A stretch of 64,000 nt of DNA from Amborella trichopoda (taxonomy: Eukaryota; Streptophyta; Magnoliopsida; Amborellales; Amborellaceae), in assembly GCF_000471905.2 (NCBI RefSeq), contig NW_006497735.1, positions 2,065,400 to 2,129,399 on the forward strand, given 5' to 3'. The translations under genes were made by a program, and so were the position numbers. Positions 1-11,918 of the stretch are shown here, piece after piece; position 1 is the stretch's first letter, and each line of letters begins with the position of its first letter. Under the pieces are notes generated by a model that was not told the origin of the DNA, searched no databases, and saw only the letters and a list, made by a program, of their open reading frames with translations.

Positions 1-846
1 CCCGAGTTTGATGTGATCGTCGTATACTAATGAAACTAAGGCTAGTCATACTATGTGGGATAGAAGGTTAGGCAATCAAGAAATTATATACCCATAACGT
101 GTATGCAACATAGATGAGGATGTTGTGATGGATGTGAAAAGATAAAAAAAAAGGTGTGGTTTCTATAAGGTTGCAACCTTAAACAACCCAATTAAGGTAC
201 ATCTCCAAATTCTATCATAACATGTAATTTTAGTGTAAGAAATTATTAGGATTATCTCAAAAGCTATTTTCTTATCTAATAATAAAATTACAAGCTCCAA
301 AAATAGTTAAAATCAAGTAGATCTACAAACATATGAAAATCTTGAAAATGGATGGTCTAGATAATGTGTTGTAAGATGCACTATTTCCGGTACTCAAAAT
401 CTGTTTTTGGTCTTATTCATATATATCTATGTCGAGATAATCAACTAGAGGGTTTTTCAACGTTAAAACATTCTTTTCCAATGAATTTTTTAGGTGCATC
501 CGTATTTCAACATTTTAAGGATGCAACCTTATATAAATTTTTTTCCTAAAAAAAAAATAGAATTCATAATAAATACAATTAAGAGAATTTAAGTATGGCT
601 TCAATAGGAAATAAGATGAGGAAAAGTACACTTTAAAGGGTTAGTCATGTGTAATGTAGGCCTAATATAACAACAATTAGGGCAAGGGGAAGCCCCAAAC
701 GGATATAGATAGAAATAGTTTGAAAAAATATAGTGATTTATAGTCTTATTGAGGGCATGGCCCTTGATAGAATAGAATAACAAAACATGATTCTTGTAGC
801 CGACACCAAATAATTAGGATAAAAATTAGATGATGTTGATGATTTA
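1..846 (+). mobile_element. RTE-type LINE, 3' end, interrupted by a MITE
   Basis: The first 145 bases match the RTE reverse-transcriptase C-terminus seen at 58,709-58,865 (Cys-Asp-Arg-Arg-Ile context, then a Tyr-Thr-Met-Trp-Asp-Arg-Arg region). Bases 585-846 hold the typical end of such elements: a degraded region ending in an Ala-Asp-Thr-Lys-like stretch, then a TGATGTTGATGA simple tail. A MITE sits between the two parts. Stops occur in every frame, so it is inactive. Confidence 0.7.
151..556. mobile_element. MITE family 1, copy a (about 0.4 kb)
   Basis: The left end reads CTATAAGGTTGCAACCTTAAA. The right end, reverse-complemented, reads TATAAGGTTGCATCCTTAAA, giving imperfect terminal inverted repeats of roughly 20-26 bp. 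There is no coding frame. It interrupts the RTE tail, and the same insertion is present at about 58,882-59,272, so it predates the long duplication. The inside resembles the element at 5,280-5,601. Exact ends are uncertain by a few bases. Confidence 0.65.
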
Positions 847-1395
847 CTGATTGGGCCCAACTGCCACACGTGCATAAGAGGGCTATGGGCATGCTTATGG
901 CTTTCTGAGGCATGAGAATCTTTTTAAACTTGCTTGGCTCACCTTTCGTTCTCACATTTATGATGTGGCATCATATATCTCTCTCTTTCTCTCTTTCAAA
1001 TTCCTTAGTATTCAAAAACTTATATTTGAAAAAACGAGGCTTATTAAGAAGATGTTACTTATGCAACTTAGTAAAATAAGAAAATTTTACATCACATATA
1101 AAATCTAAGAAGATTTTACCACACATAAAATCTTCTTTACCTATGCAACTTTGGAAAATATAATATGAAGATTTTATAAGACGAAATAATCTTCTAATTT
1201 TATAAAGGGAAAATATCTTCATACTCCCATCTTTAGGTTTCATTTCACAACAGACCTAAGAATTAAAAGATATCTTGGGGCATAAAAATTGTAGATTTTA
1301 TTTCTTCTAACCCCTAGAGCTAATTTAAACGTATTTTTTTATGCTAAACAAATCTAAAAAGATATGCCTTTTCTAAAGCCATCATCCCAAACTTC

Positions 1396-1429
<34 letters not shown>
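1396..1429. repeat. GA microsatellite and GA-rich tract
   Basis: An uninterrupted AG run is followed by GA-rich sequence to about 1,530, and by further GA/GT-rich sequence at 1,790-2,010. The matching tract in the other long-repeat copy starts near 60,122. Open frames here encode only Arg/Glu or Ser/Leu repeats and are not considered genes. Confidence 0.85.
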
Positions 1430-1430
<1 letters not shown>

Positions 1431-2673
1431 GCTTCATGGAGGTGAAAAATACCGGGAGGAGAGAGAGGTGTTTGGAGAAACTCAAGAGGAGGGAGAGTGA
1501 GAGAAACATAGGAAGAGAGAGAAAAAGAAGTTTGGGGTATATTTGTTTAGGTTAAAAAATGAGTTTAAAGTGGCCAGGGGGTTAGAAGATATTTTTTGAA
1601 ACTTTGGGTTTATCAAGAAATGAAACCTAAAAATATGGGATATGGAGATATGTCCTACATATGCAATACTGGAAAATAAGAGGATTTTATAGAAATTAGA
1701 CTAGAAGAAGCAGAGGAATGGATTAACACTCTAATATTTTTAATTTAAATAAATAAATAAATGAAGTCTCAACCAAAATAGAAGCTATGAAAGAGAGAGA
1801 GTTCTCCAATATGTTTGTGAGAGAGAGTGCTAGAGAGAGATATCCAATGTGTTTTTATGTGGATTTGTGTGAGTGAGAAAGAGAAAGAGAGATGCCCATT
1901 GTCTTTATATGTGTATGTGAGATAGAGAGAGAGGGTGTACATTTGTGTGTGTATATATGAGAGAGATGTCAACCATACGTTTTGTGTATGTATGTGAGAG
2001 AGAGATCCAATGTATATGTTAGAGAAAAATCATGCATAAAAATTACAATTAGTATCACAAAATTCGTATGAAAAATTACAAAAATCATTTTCTCCCTCAT
2101 GTCTTCACTAAAAATCACAAAATAAGTAAAAAATATTTTGTAAAAGGAATTTATCAAAATTAGTATAAAAAATAGTATCAAAATTAATATCAATAGACAC
2201 TCAGATAGGAAACACGTCTCAATTTTCACATATTTTTACAAGATAATTAAAATACATAATGCACCACCACTACTCGAAAAACCATATTTTGAGGTATTTT
2301 TATTGATTTTTTAAAATATTTTTAGTCTGGATCCAGCGAGTTCTCCAATCCACACTGCTGATATGCCAATCTGAAGCTAGTTTTTAGATAGACGATCTAG
2401 GTCACCAATCCATTTTCTAAAACCTTGGTATTTGTCTTAGTTGTTTATTTGTCAGACCCTATGTAGTATTTTGATTTCCATTACACTAAATTGCACGTGT
2501 GTAACTCATTCTATCGCATTAATCGAAGGAAGAATGGCAATACAAATTACTATATAGGAAGACCTTTCAATGATAAATACAGGAGGGTAGGCTGCTCTTA
2601 CTTCTCTTTTTCTTGGTAGAGGATCCTTAAAAACGATTGTGAAATTGATGAAATCTTGTTCATCTCTAGCACA

Positions 2674-3877
2674 TGATATTTTTTTATTTATAGAATTTAC
2701 CATTCACAAGTTGCTATTCATGAGTTTTGTTCACAAAAGTATTTATCAAATTTAAAATATTATTGAGGATTATTATGTGCCCATTGTGAGGAGGTGGTGT
2801 GAAAGTTTAATGATAATCTAATTGAACTTTTGAGTTCTAGAGTAGTGATGCTGGATCAATAGATGTTACGGTCGCCAGCTGTTATGATTTCCTCACTTTC
2901 TTTGATTATTGCTGCACCAAGTGGTATCAGAGTAGGTTTGATCACACCGAACCTGAGATCGTCAAAACCTTGGATGTGCGTAGGTTGGATCAACTGATGG
3001 ATTTGATGATCCATTGAGCTGCAAACTCTGAAGGCATGTTGGGAGAGTATGAGTTGCATGAGAATCACGCTAACTACCTGACATTACATGGACATTTTCG
3101 AAAATCTTCTGAAGAGAATCCCTTTACAGGTATCATTTCAGATTGCAAGATTGAATCACCACTTATTAACATAATTAGTGAGCTTATATATTATAAGGAT
3201 CCAAATGAAGAACATAAGATCAAAGAGGTATCTGTTGAAAATTTGCTCCTTTATTGTGAGAATAATTGTAAATATTTAAAATTTATGTTTAGTAATGAAC
3301 ATGAAAACCCGAAGGATTTTCAAATGAATTTCAACAATTATTCATCAAGGATTTTATTCAACCTTATATGCAATATATTATTACATTGAGATCCAATGAA
3401 AGAGTGCCAATGTGGTAGGACTACACCACCAACTACCAAAGGTAAATTCAAAAGTATAAAGGGTTTGCAAAGCACATAGAACAGTAATAATAAAAAAAGG
3501 GATCTCAAAAAGAACAAGAGGGCAAGTTCTTCTTCTAGCCATGGGGGACTGATGTAGTCTCACTGAAGATATCTCCAACATGTAATTTCTATTTTATTTA
3601 TTTATTTTACAATTCAAAAGCTATTGTTCATGAGTATGTTCACAACGATATTTCTAGAATTTTTAATATTATCTAGGTGTATTTTAGAGTCTTAAATTAT
3701 TTAGTTAGATCTCAAGTTAATTTTTTGGTTATGCTTATAGATAGACTCTTATATGTCCATTGTGAGGAGGTGGTGTGAAATTTTAGTAATATTCCATTTG
3801 AACTTTTGTGTTCTAGAGTTATGATATTGGATTAATGGTTGTTGAGATCTCCCTTTTATGAGAGATTTGTTGTTGCA
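2674..3877 (+). mobile_element. TRIM-like small LTR retrotransposon, copy 1
   Basis: Two related direct repeats, 2,674-2,916 and 3,581-3,877, begin with TG and end with CA. Both contain the shared block CCATTGTGAGGAGGTGGTGT and an AACTTTTG(A/T)GTTCTAGAG block. Five bases after the left repeat is TGGTATCAGAG (2,922-2,932), the standard primer-binding site matching the 3' end of initiator tRNA-Met. The internal part is only about 660 bp and lacks pol domains. One frame runs from about 2,933 to 3,558 with three stops (near 3,000, at 3,387 and near 3,471) and ends in a Lys/Ser-rich basic stretch, so it could be a decayed gag-like frame. No clear target-site duplication was seen. Confidence 0.8.
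2922..2932 (+). other. Primer-binding site (initiator tRNA-Met type)
   Basis: TGGTATCAGAG lies five bases downstream of the left LTR end. This is the usual start site of minus-strand DNA synthesis in many plant LTR retroelements. The same site is conserved in the second copy at 61,811. Confidence 0.8.
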
Positions 3878-5279
3878 CCTCTCCCTCTTTTGAGATTTTT
3901 CTGGTTTCCTTCAATTCAGAAATGCATTTTTTTGAAGTCCATATGAATCCTTTCTCTAACATAAATATATGAGTCACTTTCTATTCCTTATTATACATGA
4001 AACACAAAAGCCAAGAACATTGTAATAAGTCAAGGAAGTTGGGGTGAACGTTTGTTTTGGACAAGAATCGGGGTCGCCGTGTACCACCAAATGTTTGAAA
4101 CAGCCATGATTGCATGCATAAGTTCATGGTGAAAAGATATTCCACACTACTGACTAGAAGGAGCATGGCATTGAAAGGGAGACACATTACAAGATAACAA
4201 CCCACATATAAAATAAAATTTTTAACAGATTTTTTTGAGAAAATGCTTGCTTATATTTACTATTAAGATGTTTATCAAAATTTGAAATGCATGCCATTAT
4301 AAACTGGGCAGAGAACAATAACATGCACTTTAAGAATTACTAACCCAAATGGATTAAACTATTTACATATTTATCATTTCCAAGGTGGAGTCTAATCCAT
4401 CGTTGGAAGGCCACCGGTGATTGGTGAGGTGTGTATTCTGCAACAGTGTGCCTAGCACCCTGTTGAATTGGCTCACCATGATTTACTTCAACATGTACAA
4501 TAACTAGCAAAATATTTATTGAAACTTTTATAGAAGAAAGAACAATGGCATGCAGATCACATACCTTGAATGTAGCAAATAGTAGATTATGTTCATATTG
4601 AACTGTGTATCTGCAATTCAAAACATTGATCACCACCTTTGGCTCTAGTTTTGCACACTATCCATCAATATCTCAAGGAAATATACTAAAATGCAGGCTT
4701 GAGCTACTTCTTATATCATAAGCTCACAATCCGAAAGGGAGATTTGTTTGAGAACAAATTTTGTCAAAGTTCCATAGTCATCCCAATAAACAAGCTCTTA
4801 CAAAAATGAAGGAAAAAATAAAATGGGTTCTTTTAGGAAAGAGAAAATGCAGCAAATATGGGCCATCTATTTTAGGAAAGGTAAAAATACAAATAGATCT
4901 AGACCTTAATTTATTTGACAACAATCTTGCAAATGTTATTGTAATCACCAGATGAACAATTTTATGATTAATGAGTTTTAAGTTGAGTTCATGAAAGCTT
5001 AGATCTAAAATGGATAGCAAATACTCACCCAATCCTAAAGAAATTTATTTATTTTTTTATTGTTTGGGTATTTTTTCGCAAGGGTCGAGAGTATCTATGG
5101 TCAAGGAAATTCCCCTAGATTAGTTTTGTCTGGAGTTAATGTAGTAGATAATAGATATGAGTTTAAGGGTGTATGCAAATAGTTCCATCCTATATATATG
5201 AGTTGGCTGACACTATAGCTATCAGCTCATGGGCTGACATGAACCTTTCCCGATATATATATATATATATATGGGTGCA

Positions 5280-5601
5280 GTTTGTATAGAGCCTAGGCTC
5301 TAAACAATCAAATTAGAGCCTACCTTCAAATAGTATAAAAAAATGTGGTTTCAATATTGGAAATCTTTTTGACCACCTTAAAATATATTTATTTATACAG
5401 TTTAATGCTTCAAAAACAGTGTGGATTGGCCGATCTATAAAAACTTGAAAATCTTGAAAATTGACGGTCCAAAAATGTGTTACAAAGTACACTATTTTAA
5501 AAATTTGAATCCATTTTTTTCTCATGTCCATACTCCTCTTCTAGTGAAAATTTTGAGTTAGGCTCAAATTTGATTGTTTAGAGCCTTGGCCTTATATAAA
5601 C
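5280..5601. mobile_element. MITE family 1-related element with ~34-bp inverted ends
   Basis: The left end contains GCCTAGGCTCTAAACAATC and the right end contains GATTGTTTAGAGCCTTGGCC. The right end is the near-exact reverse complement of the left over about 34 bp. TATA repeats flank both sides, consistent with insertion into TA-rich target DNA. The interior resembles the element at 151-556 (shared CTTGAAAATCTTGAAAAT-like and AATGTGTT blocks). There is no protein-coding frame. Confidence 0.78.
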
Positions 5602-5611
5602 TTTTCCATAT

Positions 5612-6028
5612 ATATATATATGGAAAATTATTCAATGAGCCAGAGGGCTCACAAGAAAAAATCAGCCCAACGGCTCAGATTCAATCTGTGTCGATCTAAC
5701 GATCACGTATGTCCGGTAGTGTTCAAATTTTATTTTATTTCTACAAATCCAAATCACTTAAATTTTAGATGTGCCTTACTCTCATCAATCCAGACCAAAT
5801 AAAAAATAATAATAATAGTCCACAAAAAAACAAATTGACAAAAATACTCTCAAAAACTTTCGGGGGTATTTTGGTCAATGTTTGTCATGTAAAATATTTT
5901 TTAATATTTTTTGAAGATTCACCTATTTTTATGAACACACACCTAATTTCAAGTGATTTGGATTCGTAGAAAACAAATTAAAATTCAAATACCATTAGGC
6001 ATTTCGCCTATAGGCGTTTTTAAAACTT

Positions 6029-6034
<6 letters not shown>
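5612..6034. mobile_element. MITE family 4, copy a
   Basis: Subterminal segments are inverted copies: CTACAAATCCAAATCACTTAAA near 5,735 against TTTCAAGTGATTTGGATTCGTAG near 5,955. The centre holds a hairpin-like block with GTATTTTGGTCA, as in MITE family 2. TA repeats flank it. A related partial element starts at 63,752. It has no coding capacity. It lies in the intron between the SCPL exons at 4,610 and 6,252. Confidence 0.65.
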
Positions 6035-6059
<25 letters not shown>

Positions 6060-6365
6060 ACACATACACACACCCCCCACATGGAAAGAGAAAGAGATAA
6101 ATTGCTCATATCTGATAAACAAGTAAAAATAGAAACGATAGTAGGGTGCTCATCAAATTTTTCAAACGTATTTAGTTTGTGCAATGTGGGGATAACTATG
6201 CCTGTTAAAATGATAATGAAATAAAATAAAATGAAAATAAAAAGAACATACCCTGCTATCTTATGCCCTATAAACCATGGTTGCCAGATCTCCAACTCTG
6301 TAAAATTCAACCTTCTTATCCATTCCAAGGTTCCAATGTATAGTGCGGCCATGTCATGGTCCCCA

Positions 6366-9140
6366 CTAGAACAACATATGTAAAATAGTTTTTTGTTACA
6401 ATTCCAATTTAGTCATTCCACAACATATAAAAAGGAGATAACATGACATTAGTGAATTCTAGAACCTTTTGAAAGCATAAATTTTTGCTTAAATGTCCAT
6501 TTAGGGACTTCTAAAGACTAAATTGATGAGCTCTTAAAAATCTGTGACACTTATCTTTCTGTTTTTTTGTAACTTAAGACATATGGACTTCAACTCATGG
6601 TTAAAACCTTTTTAAAAAGTCAATGATGAATTTTATTCCCTAAGTTTGTTAAGTTTCTCTTAAACCATTTTGAGTCCTAGAAACCCTAGAGTGGTGAACT
6701 TGTCAATCTTACAAGAAGATCGACTTTTTAGAAGGATGTGTGGTTCAAAGATTAGAAAGTGGAGAGTGATCATAGTTTTATTAAGTTGTTTCTTTCCCTA
6801 TTTTACCAGTTAGTCTCCACACTTTGTTTAAAATTTCAGAAATATGCTTTACATATTTTGTGGCAGTCTAGTTTTCTAAGATTATAAAAGATCTATTTAC
6901 CAATTTCTAAAGTAGCAACAAGATTTGGGAGTTTAGAAAATTAATGATAACTTGAGTTTTATGCTGTATGAAAGAAAAATGGATCAAACCTCATTGAATA
7001 TCATAATAATTCTATGGCTGATTCAATCAATTTTACTAATACAATTTAACTTTCTATTTTGTCTAATCCAACCCCTTTATGCCTCTTATTATCCACTTCT
7101 ACTTATTATAGAGGATCTTGATAGGTCCAAAGCCTAGTATCCTATAATTTATAAAGAACCTAAACCTTTTTTAACTCCTAAATCAGAGCCTAATTAGAAC
7201 TTCAAAGCTTACATCAAGCCTTTTCTTATTAGACATCCAAACATGTTGCACCCATGTAAAAGCCAAACCTTGTTGGTCGTACTGTAGTGTTGGCAACATA
7301 TAGTAAGTTGTCTGTTGAAACTTATCTTGAATTCATGCATGTCAACTAAATAGGCTATATGGCTCTCACTTCTTCCAGAACCAAATTGTTGAGTGTTTAT
7401 TGCAACTAATGGATTGAAAGAATACCATGTGAGAAATTCTTAATGTATTGGTCGAAGAAGAGCTCATACACGTAGATTGACTAACTAACGATGGGAACAG
7501 ATGAGGGCAACGACCATGAAGATAGAGAGCACTCCAATAATTCTCCTCTTATAGAAGGTAATATTTCAATCATCCATACTTCCAGAGTTCATATCATTCT
7601 TAAGGCAAATACTACTGACTTTCATAAGGTGGCAAAAGTAAAGGATGACTAAAGCCTCATAGCACCTTCTAATAATCCATTTGTCATGCTCATGAATATG
7701 TGGTCCAAAATCAATTTATTGGTATATTTTCTAGAGTAGGAGTTTGAATTTCCCATTATTAATTTAATAAGTGATCCCATTTATTGACGACATACTTGAT
7801 GCCAATTTAGTAGGGGAAGAAATTTCCAAGATCATGAAAAGAAGTAAACCTGTGGCCCACAAAGAAGTTGAGGATGTGATTTCCTTAGTGAAGAAAATGT
7901 TGAATCACAAGATGAAGATAACGTGGTAGAAAAATTAAGTGAATTAGTTCTTATTTTCTTCAACTCTTTTGTCAACATAAGTAGATCATTTCTCCTGATA
8001 TTTTCAAAAGTGGTAATATTTATAAAGGAGTCACACTTTAAAGTGGCATGTGCAACAAAGAATATCACTGAAGGAAAATTGCTTTATGCTACGTGCCATT
8101 TAAGATCATTTTAAAACTCAAAAACAAAATTTCTTTAATAAGTAAAAAGTGACGTAAATCACTATTGGAAGTATAAGTTTTCATAAGAAAGAAAGTCAAT
8201 TGATACAAAGCTTAAATCAACGATCCCTTTAAGACTATAAGCCTTATATGTTACATCCTTTGTAATTCATATGTTTTAAGCTTCACTTTCATGTATTTAT
8301 GTTGAAAAACTTCAAGAAAAATTATTGACAAATTTTATTTTTGAGTGTGTTAGGTTCTTTATTTCCATTAGTGAGTGGAAGAAACCTCATGTTAGGGAAA
8401 TTAAAATTTTCGAAAGTTGATTCTTTCCTTGTTTCACTAGTAAAACCCAGTTTCCAGTGTTTGTGTAAAGAGTTAAGAAAAAGTTTTTCCGTGTTTTGCC
8501 ATAGTCCATTTCCTAAACCTATGAAGTAATTGGTTATTTAATTTTGATGAATCTAGAATATTAGGAAGTTTTGGAAAGTAGAGATATGTAGGCATATAAA
8601 TTCAAATAATTTGAGTAATAAAATTTAGCTTTCCAATTGTGATGGGAATATGAAATTTCTCATTTGTTTTTGCAAAAATAGTGAATATACAACTCTAGCC
8701 TCATATAAGTGAATGTCCTCCAATAATTAGAGCCCCTCTTCATCTTTTCATGGGAGGTTTCCCAAAGCCATACCATGTACATTGGAGGTTCTCCCTGCAG
8801 ATTTAATCTTGAGTTCCCTTTTCTCTCCCCTCTTGCGATGCACATTCCGATATATGATTTCCCATGACCAAGTTTGTCCTCAATTCAAACCATAACATAA
8901 ATTTTGGTTTAATCCAGCCAAATTTTGGTTTAATCCATCCAAACATCTACTTTACCTCATTCCAACCCCTTTCTATACACCCAACCTCTATAGCCCTTAA
9001 GCATAAGATTAAACTCTAGATTTGTCCTAATCAAATCATAGAACCTATTCCACCATCCTCCTATTTTTGTGGACTAGCTAAAATTTAGCATCTTCAACCT
9101 CTATTGACTCAAACCAAAACACTCCCCATAGCCTTAGCCT
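6366..9140. other. No recognisable gene
   Basis: AT-rich sequence with only short open frames and no domain I recognise. Pyrimidine-rich stretches near 7,030-7,200 and 8,930-9,100 resemble each other loosely (both contain TCCAACCCCTTT), which suggests old transposon debris. I looked for the missing middle SCPL exons on the minus strand here and found none. Confidence 0.5.
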
Positions 9141-11420
9141 AAATTAGATATTAAAAAAGCTTATGGTAGAGTAGATTGGGACGTTTTACAAGAAATTATG
9201 TGGCATATGGGGTCTAGAGAAAAAATGAAGGAGCTGGATTAGAGGTTGTCTTATGAGTAGTTATTTTTCAGTGGTCATCAATGGGAGTCCTTAGGTTTTT
9301 TTAGAGCTACACGGAGATCTTATGTGCCTCTTTTTTGTTCATGTTAATAGGAGCTATGAGTGTTATGTTAAGGAAGGTAGAAGACGAAGGTTTCAAGTAC
9401 TACTCCAAGCATTTCTCACCTTCAATATACCAATGATACTGTTGAGTTTTGTGGTGTAGATGTTAATTTGATTTTGTTTTTAAGAAGTTTCTTTAGATAT
9501 TTTGAAGTTGTTTTCGAACTTAAAGAAAAGTTTGATAAGACTAACATGGTTGGAATTGATTTGAATGGGAAAATGGTTAGTAGCTTAGCTACTCATTTTG
9601 GGTGTAAAGTGGATTAATTTCCCATAAAGTACTTCGGTTTGCGTATTTTGAATTGTAGGACTCTTAGATTGGTGTGGGATCCAGTTATCTTTGCGTTTCA
9701 TGAAAAATTGAATTTGTGGAAGGCTAAATATTTGTTGTTAGTAGGGAGGATTACATTGTTGAAGTCTACCTTGTCTAATATGCCAACCTATTATATGTCA
9801 CTTATGTGCATGCCTAATGGAGTGGTCCACCAGTTGGAGAGGCGAATGAAAGTATTCTTTAGGGAAGTAGCCAAAATAAGTGGAGACATCATTTAGTTGG
9901 TTGGAGGATAATTTATACTCCTAAGAATGATGGTGGCTGAGAATTGGGAAATTAGAAGTTATGACTAAAGCTCTATTGACAAGTGGTAGGGCAAATTCAT
10001 CTATACTTCATTTTGAGCCATTGTTAGAGCAGAATGTGAGGTTTTCTATTGGAAATGGGGAAAAAAAAATTGTTTTGGCATCATTGGCGGCCGAGTACAA
10101 GTGCATCGAAGTATTAGTATTTGGATGTTTTTCCAAATGGGAGTAAATTAGTATGTAAAAGTTAGAGATATTGCTTCAGGTAAGGGTCTCAAAGTAAATG
10201 GAAGATTAGTTGCAGGTGTAATATGTCTCTGATTTTGTTATTAACAAACTAATTCATTTGCTACAAGATTTGAAGATGGTGTATTTATTTCCTGAAAGAG
10301 TAGATGAATTGCCATGGGACATGAACACTAGGGGTGAGTTTGATATCAAATCTCTTTGTTTTTTGTTGTTCAATGATAGTTATAGGTGGAGAAAACCAGG
10401 AGTTGCAAATATTTGGAAGTTGCAAATTCACAAAAAGTACATGCTTTCCTATGGTTATTGTTTCTTGGTAAGCTGTTAACAATGGACAATTTAAGGAAAA
10501 GGAGTAAGGCTATTGTCAGTATTTGTATGTTATGTAATACGTAATGATGAAGAAACATGTAAATATCTGTTCTTAAATTGTCAATATTCAATGTGGATGT
10601 GGGTTTACAACTTATTCCTAAACAAGATGGTGATATTGTGGATCATCTAAATCTCCCAAATATTCCTAAACTAGGAAACACTATCTGGTAACTATCACTT
10701 ACACCCTTACTACAAACGTAATTATAAATATATGTGTCAACATCTTGCTATTGCATCGAAACATATAAATATTGACTAATTTGGCTCACATTGAACTTGG
10801 TAAAATCAAATGGTTCTTTTTGAGCAACACCGTAATATGGAAGGAGAAGAATATAAAACTTTTTGATGGGTTGAGCTTGATTATTGATAATTCAAGATGG
10901 AAGGTATTGGAGACAATGATTAGTTGGTCGTTGATTAGGAAGGAATGTCGGGGAGTTTCTTAACAACACATGTTCTACAATATGAAGGAGGTTGTGTTGC
11001 ATAAATGCAGCAGGCGGAGAAGTTATGAGGTGTGAAGACCTCCTGCTCAATGATCAACTAAACTCAATTTTGATGATAGTTCTTTAGGAAATCTTGGTCC
11101 AACTAGAGTGGAAAGATTGTTGAGGAATCATATGGAAAATATTTTGATGACTTTCTATAGACCGTGTAGAGTGGCACTTGCAAAATAGGGAAAATGCTAG
11201 CTTCGCTCATGCGTTTGAAAATCATTGAAAAAAACTAGTTGGGTAATGTTATAGAGGTGAAAGGAGATTCTTCGTGCAAGTACCCTAGAATCTGAAATCT
11301 TCGTGGTTCAGTGTTTTAGACTATCGTGAAAAGTTGAAAGCCTCCTTTACACATGTTTACCAAGAGTTAAATGGGGAGGCAGATGATCTTCCTAAGCAGT
11401 GTACAGATCTAGATTAGTAG
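9141..11420 (+). mobile_element. L1-like LINE, C-terminal reverse transcriptase to RNase H, inactive
   Basis: The frame at 9,141 reads Lys-Leu-Asp-Ile-Lys-Lys-Ala-Tyr-Gly-Arg-Val-Asp-Trp, the fingers/palm motif of plant L1 reverse transcriptase. The active-site motif near 9,421-9,445 reads LQYTNDTVEFCG where family members have a YADD core, so one catalytic Asp is lost. At 9,639-9,890 comes the RT tail (WDPVI, LWKAKYLLLVGRITLLKS), and at 10,290-10,480 a zinc-finger-RVT-like part. An RNase H-like domain begins near 11,060 (LNFDDSSLGNLGP) and ends near 11,420 (ELNGEADDLPKQ, where family members have AD-LAK). Frameshifts and stops occur throughout. The N-terminal part (endonuclease, ORF1) is not recognised upstream. 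Confidence 0.85.
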
Positions 11421-11918
11421 TCAAGGGGTTTGTGTAGGATTGCTTTATACTTTCATATTTTGTTTGATGTAACTAGCTGCATGTTAATAAGATTAAATAT
11501 CACTTTTCAATGACAATAAGGGGGAGGAGGACTTGTCTAAAGAAAATTAAGGTGGGCCTCCAAAATTTAAACAATGGTTAAATTTCAATGCATTAGAATA
11601 CACAAATCGTTGAAGAGTACCCACTTATCACCTTTTGTTTTCGAACCCCTCCCATCAATCATATAGGCAAACACTTCCTAGTACATCTCTAATAGATCAT
11701 TCGCTATAAGAGCCCAAGGGATATATGTAAAATTGAGTGAGAAACAATAGGATGACAAATGAATAACCTGTAAATAAAGGCCCGGTAACCTTTCAAAGTG
11801 GGATTTAAGTGATGTTGGATCAAGCCTATCTTTTCTTGTTGATAATTGAGCCTATCGGAACACCTTTTCCACCTTCCAGCTACTTCTAACTGTCAACACC
11901 ATGCAAAGATGTTATGTT
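11190..11918 (+). repeat. LINE 3' end plus downstream, repeated at 49,985-50,699
   Basis: Starting at the shared AAAATGCTAG and ending at ACCATGCAAAGATG, this stretch matches 49,985-50,699 in the same orientation. The other copy retains about 50 bp of RNase H that is missing here. The non-coding part after 11,420 may be the LINE 3' untranslated region, but no poly-A tail marks its end. Confidence 0.85.

Larger units (their letters stand above)
1..5202 (+). repeat. Long direct repeat, copy 1 (matches 58,709-63,751)
   Basis: Read base by base, this stretch matches 58,709-63,751 in the same orientation. Differences are scattered substitutions and indels. The matched content includes an RTE tail with its nested MITE, GA-rich tracts, a TRIM-like LTR element and the last two SCPL exons. 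Window position 1 already lies inside the repeat, so the true left end is not visible. The right end is near 5,202, where the two copies diverge at a TATATATA stretch. In the other copy a MITE begins at that point. Largest differences: 3,166-3,397 is absent from the other copy, 24 bp near 4,394 are missing here, and a 53-bp unit is single here but triple there. Confidence 0.95.
4340..6365 (-). pseudogene. SCPL carboxypeptidase-like gene, last three exons
   Basis: Three minus-strand exons join in phase. Exon 6,365-6,252 begins at the catalytic-Asp region (Gly-Asp-His-Asp-Met) and runs through a Trp-x-Pro-Trp block to Gly. Exon 4,610-4,565 reads YTVQYEHNLLFATFK. Exon 4,459-4,340 carries GARHTVAEY, with the catalytic His. 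Junctions show TAG acceptor/GTATGT donor, CAG/GTATGT and CAG. S10 peptidases and SCPL acyltransferases end with these blocks (GDHDM, ATIKGAGHTVPEY). The YEHxLxFAT and HTVxEY wording is nearest the carboxypeptidase I/SCPL20 type. The usual Val-Pro after GDHDM is Ala-Leu, and Gly before His is Arg. A 24-bp deletion near 4,394 removed the normal stop, so the last exon reads into a foreign tail. The middle exons were not found between here and 23 kb, so whether this belongs to copy A is unknown. Confidence 0.82.

Noticed and set aside
1364..1555. Arg/Glu-rich 63-codon frame
   Set aside because: Translation of a GA microsatellite.
3036..3389. 117-codon frame as an independent gene
   Set aside because: It lies entirely inside the TRIM-like element between its LTRs and is truncated in the sister copy; treated as a possible gag remnant instead.
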